Assembly: GCA_945915085.1 (NCBI GenBank)
Contig: CAMEET010000012.1
Span: 1-35,703, forward strand
From: an uncultured Treponema sp.
GTDB taxonomy: Bacteria; Spirochaetota; Spirochaetia; Treponematales; Treponemataceae
Direction of reading: 5' to 3'
DNA length: 35,703 bases
A model generated the notes under the pieces. It ran no database searches, was not told the DNA's origin, and worked only from the letters and a program-made list of their open reading frames with translations. Positions 31,597 to 35,703 of the stretch are shown in pieces; the first letter of the stretch is position 1; each line of letters starts with the position of its first letter. Made by a program: the position numbers and the translations under genes.

Positions 31597-31872
31597 ATGA
31601 AAGTTAAACCATTAGCAGACAGAGTTCTTGTAAAAAATGACAAAGCAGAAACTAAAACTTCAAGTGGAATTATTATTCCAGAAGCAGCACAGGAAAAAAC
31701 TCAGACTGCCACTGTTGTTGAAGTTGGACCGGGAACTGAAAAAGTTAAAATCACTGTAAAAAGTGGTGACAGAATTATGTACGACAAATATGCCGGAACA
31801 CAAATCAAAATTGATGGCGAAGATCATTTAATCTTGAAAATGGACGACATCATTGCTGTCATCGAAAACTAA
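31597..31872 (+). CDS. groES: Co-chaperonin GroES
   Basis: A 91-residue Hsp10 that caps the GroEL chaperonin. MKVKPLADRVLVKND starts the beta-barrel; residues about 17-33 (TKTSSGIIIPEAAQEK) form the GroEL-binding mobile loop with its GIIIP contact; KSGDRIMYDKYAGTQIKIDGEDHLILKMDDIIAVIE completes the fold. The size is normal. CGAGGT lies seven bases upstream of the ATG. No groEL follows; the next gene is on the other strand, so groEL is elsewhere in the genome, as in other spirochaetes. Confidence 0.97.
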   Translation: MKVKPLADRVLVKNDKAETKTSSGIIIPEAAQEKTQTATVVEVGPGTEKVKITVKSGDRIMYDKYAGTQIKIDGEDHLILKMDDIIAVIEN

Positions 31873-31884
31873 ATTTTAGATATC

Positions 31885-31914
31885 AAGTGGTTTTCAATTC
31901 AAATAAGGCCACTT
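31885..31914. terminator. Weak terminator between groES and the TPR gene
   Basis: AAGTGG/CCACTT form a 6-bp stem with an 18-nt loop between two convergent genes, with AAACTTTTGATTT after it on the plus strand. The stem is short, so the call is tentative. Confidence 0.4.
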
Positions 31915-31925
31915 AAACTTTTGAT

Positions 31926-33791
31926 TTATTGTGCGTTGATTTCATAAAGATGAAGTTTATCTTTCAGCACAGATGCCCTGACACTTTGCGGATAAAGTGA
32001 ATAAGAATATTCTGCAAGGCGAAGGGCATTTTTTATATCTCCCTGCGCGACATAAATATTTGCAATTCTATAGAAAATATCCGAACGCAAAGAATTTTTT
32101 GTTTCACGCCCTGAAATGATACCGTAAAGTTTTAAAGCTTTATCTTTTTTTCCTATAGAAAAATAAATATCAGCCAGATTCATGCATGCCTGTGTAGACA
32201 CATTCGGCGAAATCAAACCATCTTCAAGAAAACCTGCACTTTCATAAACACAATATTCATAAATTCTCACGGCTTCTTCAACAAGTTTATTTTCAGCCGC
32301 AAAATATCCTGCAAATTCACAAACCGGCAGTTCTATTTCATTGATTTTTTCTATGAACTGTTCCCAAAAATTCCGTTTTTCCGAAAAATTATTTTTTTGA
32401 GAAACATAATCATAAAAAACTTTCCAAGCGTCTGTCTTTTGATTTGTGCGCAAAAGATAATTCAAAGCATATTGCACGAGCAGATAATTATAAGTTTTTT
32501 CAGTTTCGTAAATATCTTCCAGAAGATACCACAAATCTCTGTTTTTTTCTTTTTCTGACAAGTTTTTGTTTGTTTTGTATTTTAAATCCAGTTTTACAAT
32601 TTCAAGATATGGATCATTTTTCTTTTCAAGTGCAGTGTCTATTCTGTAAATAGCATCGGAAAGAGGAATTTTTCGCCGTTTGTCATATTTTTCCATTTCC
32701 ATTGAAGTAATTCCTGCATTCCGCAAAGCAAGAATTTCTGTATCTTCTTTTCTTTGCAGACTTGAATTATATGCAAAATCTGCATACAAAACTAAGGCAG
32801 GAACATAATCAGTCCATTTATTTACTGCATAAAAAAGTAAATCAGCACAAGCATCTGCATTTCCACAATTCATTTCCCAGATAGCACTATTCACAAAAAT
32901 CACTGGCAAATATTGTTCATCTTCGCTGGTTATATGAATATTTTCAATTTCGTCTATAAGATTTTGTCTTATTTTTTGCGAATTTTCCATATCAGAAAGT
33001 GCCATATAAATATCAGATTCCAAGGCTGCAATCTTTACTTCAGAAGTCATAAACCGTGATTTATTCTGATAATCATTCATGATTTTTTTTGATTTTTCCA
33101 ATACTTCTAGACTGGCGTAATATTTTTTTGCATCATATAAAATCTCGGCCCAGAAAAAAGCATCATCAGCATCAGCATAAACACCAGGATTTAACAACGA
33201 AGCTTTTTCAAAATATCCGTTTGTTAAATCAAAAACTGCACAATTTTTTAGCCAGATTGGATTTTTTGTTGAATTATAAGCATCCAGATAAATCTGATAA
33301 AACTGCTGTTCATCATAAAAAAGACTTTTCGAAGAATTTTCATTTTGAGTCTTTTGATTTACAGCAGATTTTAAAATCAATTCAGAATAAAGCGATGAAT
33401 ATTTTGTACCGCAAAGTTTTTTTGCATAATTTTTTGCTTCATCAAAACGATTTTCTTTGATAAGAAAATTTGAATAAACTGCCAGAAGTTCCAGATTTTC
33501 AGAATTTTTCTTGAGAGCTTTTTTTAGCAATAAATCTGCGCGTTCTTTTTCACCAAGCAGAATGTATCTTTTAAAAACTGCGATATTCGACCAGCTATCA
33601 TGTGCTTTTTTCTCTATTTTTTTCAAAGATTTGACAGCTAAATCCATCTGACTTTGATTAATGAGCGCATCAATCGTTTCAAACTGGCTTGTTAACGACT
33701 TTTGCTCTGCCTTCATTTTACAGGATGAAAAACAGAGCAAAAAAATAGAAATTAAACTTATGAGTAAAAATTTTTGTTTATTTTCCAGCAT
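31926..33791 (-). CDS. TPR-repeat lipoprotein
   Basis: A 621-residue lipoprotein with signal MLENKQKFLLISLISIFLLCFSSC, lipid Cys24. The mature protein is almost wholly helical, with tetratricopeptide-like repeats: ALINQSQMDLAVKSLKKIEKK, LLGEKERADLLLKKALKKNSENLELL, IKENRFDEAKNYAKKL, a run in the middle, and YFSIGKKDKALKLYGIIS and YVAQGDIKNALRLAEYSYSLYP near the end. It likely scaffolds envelope proteins; no enzyme domain is seen. Its start overlaps the last 14 bases of nusB, so it is translationally coupled to the alaS-nusB operon. The last gene of that run. Confidence 0.8.
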   Translation of the reverse strand: MLENKQKFLLISLISIFLLCFSSCKMKAEQKSLTSQFETIDALINQSQMDLAVKSLKKIEKKAHDSWSNIAVFKRYILLGEKERADLLLKKALKKNSENLELLAVYSNFLIKENRFDEAKNYAKKLCGTKYSSLYSELILKSAVNQKTQNENSSKSLFYDEQQFYQIYLDAYNSTKNPIWLKNCAVFDLTNGYFEKASLLNPGVYADADDAFFWAEILYDAKKYYASLEVLEKSKKIMNDYQNKSRFMTSEVKIAALESDIYMALSDMENSQKIRQNLIDEIENIHITSEDEQYLPVIFVNSAIWEMNCGNADACADLLFYAVNKWTDYVPALVLYADFAYNSSLQRKEDTEILALRNAGITSMEMEKYDKRRKIPLSDAIYRIDTALEKKNDPYLEIVKLDLKYKTNKNLSEKEKNRDLWYLLEDIYETEKTYNYLLVQYALNYLLRTNQKTDAWKVFYDYVSQKNNFSEKRNFWEQFIEKINEIELPVCEFAGYFAAENKLVEEAVRIYEYCVYESAGFLEDGLISPNVSTQACMNLADIYFSIGKKDKALKLYGIISGRETKNSLRSDIFYRIANIYVAQGDIKNALRLAEYSYSLYPQSVRASVLKDKLHLYEINAQ

Positions 33792-34224
33792 CTTTTCTTA
33801 TTTTATCAAGTACTGCATTGACAAATTTATAAGAATCATCCGGACCGTAATCCTTTGTAATATTAACTGCTTCATCAATAACAATTTTAGCTTCACTTCC
33901 CTGCTGATAAAGCATTTCATAAATAGAAGTCCTAAGAATTGCCAAAGAAACTTTATTTACACGATCCATGCTCCATGTAGAAGTTAAATGTTTTTTGATT
34001 AATTCGTCAATTTCATTTACATGGTCGATTGTGCCAGTAATAATAAAACTGGCAAAAGTCTGTTCTTCTTTTTCAGACTCCGAAATTTCGTGTTCAACAC
34101 CTTCTTTTATCTCAGAATCTTTCTGCAACCATGAAAAAGACAAAATATCATCGACCGATTCTTTGCTTACATCCCATGAATAAAGAGCCTGAAAAGCAAT
34201 AATTCTACTTTTTCTTCTTGACAC
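33778..34224 (-). CDS. nusB: Transcription antitermination factor NusB
   Basis: A 148-residue all-helical RNA-binding protein that, with NusE (S10), binds boxA in rRNA leaders. SRRKSRIIAFQALYSWDVS is the N-terminal basic helix that contacts RNA, and LAILRTSIYEMLYQQGSEAKIVIDEAVNITKDYG and KFVNAVLDKI are the conserved C-terminal part. It starts with GTG, two bases after the stop of the SurA-like gene, with GGGGTG about eight bases upstream. An acidic insertion (KEGVEHEISESEKEEQ, residues about 40-55) makes it a little longer than usual. Confidence 0.95.
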   Translation of the reverse strand: MSRRKSRIIAFQALYSWDVSKESVDDILSFSWLQKDSEIKEGVEHEISESEKEEQTFASFIITGTIDHVNEIDELIKKHLTSTWSMDRVNKVSLAILRTSIYEMLYQQGSEAKIVIDEAVNITKDYGPDDSYKFVNAVLDKIRKDAGK

Positions 34225-34226
34225 TT

Positions 34227-35312
34227 TTATTCACCCCAATTTAACAATTTGTCTAAAGCATCACCAGTTTTTTTTCGTTCAACATTTTCAGGAACATTCA
34301 ACTGTTTGGAAATTTCTACAGCTGCCTGCTGCATATAAATCTGCTGTTTCTGCTGAGCTAAAGAAGAACGAATATATTCATAAACAGTCACAGTTGTATC
34401 AGGCTGAACAATATCACTAATTCCAAGCATTTTTGCATCATATTTATTTATAATGCTGATAAAGCGGTAATCAGCGTCTGTTTCCTGAATTTCTGAACAA
34501 AAACCAACATTCTGAGTAAAAAGATAAAGCAAATTCTGCAAAGTCATTCCAAGTCCATTAGCTGATGCTTCATTTTTTGGAACAATTAACTCGCCTGCCT
34601 GGTATCCTGAATTTTCAGTTTCTGACTGCAATGCAATCTGTGTAGAAGTAAGTTTTTTATCTTTATATTTCTTCAACAAATCATTTATCTTAATTTTTGC
34701 AGCATTTTCATCACTTCCCTTTGGAACTACAACAAGGAAAACTTTCAGCATATCATTCCAAACAAAAGAAGATTTGCTGCTTTCATAAGCCATGCGGATT
34801 TCTTCATCTGTAGGTGCAATTTTCTGAAGTTCTGTCTGACGCTGCTGAACAACATACTGTTGCATCATAAGCTGATTTTTCAAATAACTTTTATATTCGG
34901 CAATATTCATTCCCAATTGTTTCTGTAAATATGCATCCAAAGTCATGTTATAAGTTTTTTGAACTAAATCAGAAAGTTGTTTTTCTGTAACCTGAGTTCC
35001 TAAAGACTGACTCATTGATTGAATGAAATACTGATCAACAACACTATCTGGAATTGAAAGACCAGCTTTCTGTGCAGCCTGGATTACAAGTTTTTCTTCT
35101 ATTAATGTATCAAGCACGCTCTTTTTTTCGTCAAGAGTAAGAGTTCTTCCCATTTGTTTCTGATATATTTCACAACGACTTTTAAGCTGTTTTACTGTTA
35201 TAGATTCGTTTTTATTGAGCTTGACTACTGCTAAAGGCTGTAAATCTGATTGTGCAAATACTGAAGCACTTAACAATAATAACGACATCAAACCAAAAAC
35301 TAATTTCTTCAT
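34227..35312 (-). CDS. SurA/parvulin-like periplasmic chaperone
   Basis: A 361-residue exported protein with signal MKKLVFGLMSLLLLSASVFA and cleavage after residue 20. A SurA N-type helical domain covers about 30-170 (LTLDEKKSVLDTLIEEKLVIQAAQKAGLSIPD is typical), followed by a parvulin-like stretch (about 185-300) that lacks the common HIL motif, reading MLKVFLVVVPKG instead, so isomerase activity is doubtful. A final helix (YEYIRSSLAQQKQQ) rejoins the chaperone core. It should help fold outer-membrane proteins in the periplasm. AGGAAAT precedes the ATG. It lies 65 bp after alaS and two bases before nusB. Confidence 0.82.
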   Translation of the reverse strand: MKKLVFGLMSLLLLSASVFAQSDLQPLAVVKLNKNESITVKQLKSRCEIYQKQMGRTLTLDEKKSVLDTLIEEKLVIQAAQKAGLSIPDSVVDQYFIQSMSQSLGTQVTEKQLSDLVQKTYNMTLDAYLQKQLGMNIAEYKSYLKNQLMMQQYVVQQRQTELQKIAPTDEEIRMAYESSKSSFVWNDMLKVFLVVVPKGSDENAAKIKINDLLKKYKDKKLTSTQIALQSETENSGYQAGELIVPKNEASANGLGMTLQNLLYLFTQNVGFCSEIQETDADYRFISIINKYDAKMLGISDIVQPDTTVTVYEYIRSSLAQQKQQIYMQQAAVEISKQLNVPENVERKKTGDALDKLLNWGE

Positions 35313-35377
35313 TTTAATTTCCTGTTTATTTTAATTTATTAATCTTATAACCAATAATTCTTATATTAGTTACAGAA

Positions 35378-35703
35378 TTATTTATCTAAAGGCAATCCGC
35401 CGCTTATTGTTGCACGAATTCGGCGAACTCCAGCAGAAGAAGACTGCTCCTTTTCGATTTTGAATTTACCAATCTGAGCTGTATGCTGAACGTGAGGTCC
35501 TCCGCAAACTTCTTTTGAGAACCAGTCTTTTTCAACATCTTTTCCGATTGTGTAAACTTTTACGTCTTCACCATATTTATTGGTAAACAAAGCACGGGCT
35601 CCAGCAGCTTTTGCAGCATCCAAAGGCATAACCTGCATTGTTACAGGCAAATCTTCGTTGATTTTTTCATTTACGATAGCTTCAACCTGTGCAATTTCTT
35701 CTT
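35378..35703 (-). CDS. alaS: Alanyl-tRNA synthetase, C-terminal part (gene runs off the window)
   Basis: The frame is open to the end of the window, so this is the last 108 residues of a longer protein. It holds the second additional (SAD) domain that edits mischarged Ser/Gly-tRNA: SKEVCGGPHVQHTAQIGKFK with the zinc ligands Cys and His (CGGTH in most species, CGGPH here), then EKEQSSSAGVRRIRATI. The protein ends a few residues later (SGGLPLDK). Most bacterial AlaRS continue with an oligomerisation helix and a C-Ala (DHHA1) domain of more than 200 residues; these are absent. The gene heads the operon with the SurA-like and nusB genes. Confidence 0.9.
   Translation of the reverse strand, partial: EEIAQVEAIVNEKINEDLPVTMQVMPLDAAKAAGARALFTNKYGEDVKVYTIGKDVEKDWFSKEVCGGPHVQHTAQIGKFKIEKEQSSSAGVRRIRATISGGLPLDK

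Overview
The window reads as chromosome of an AT-rich, anaerobic, host- or rumen-type spirochaete, most likely a Treponema. This is inferred from several lipoproteins with loose lipoboxes, a group III glutamine synthetase, a short alanyl-tRNA synthetase followed by a SurA-like protein and nusB, a TAXI-type TRAP transporter and a cellobiose 2-epimerase. The species cannot be named from sequence alone. No tRNA, rRNA, CRISPR array or complete transposase gene was found.

Left part (1-12.1 kb): a broken repeat-containing protein; a membrane protein whose leader carries two tandem structured units of about 118 bp and a Shine-Dalgarno-masking hairpin; a two-component system followed by a membrane protein; glnN; a secreted protein co-transcribed with proS; and purD. 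Middle (12.1-19.2 kb): a lipoprotein driven by a promoter with nine G in its spacer; a phosphoesterase/flavoprotein/ferredoxin-reductase operon; a STAS-zinc ribbon protein; and a DUF4097-type surface protein. An accessory, partly decayed block follows (19.2-22.6 kb): an overlapping toxin-antitoxin pair with a shortened PIN toxin, an S41-type lipoprotein, a small unknown gene, a broken leucine-rich lipoprotein and a broken XRE regulator on either side of a large palindrome.

Right part (22.6-35.7 kb): a sugar isomerase divergent from a cellobiose 2-epimerase, pointing to disaccharide use; an acyl-CoA synthetase; a three-gene TAXI TRAP operon (receptor, DUF1850, fused permease); groES; and the housekeeping run alaS - SurA-like chaperone - nusB - TPR lipoprotein on the minus strand, joined by short gaps or overlaps.

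The most unusual signals are regulatory: (1) a poly-G promoter spacer of the kind that switches by slippage; (2) the tandem leader element with matched stem changes and a masked ribosome-binding site; (3) at least five genes whose -10 box ends 6-7 nt before ATG with no Shine-Dalgarno, implying leaderless mRNAs; (4) a dispersed family of GGTCTGTCCC-type inverted repeats in three intergenic regions. All assignments come from reading the sequence; no database search was run.
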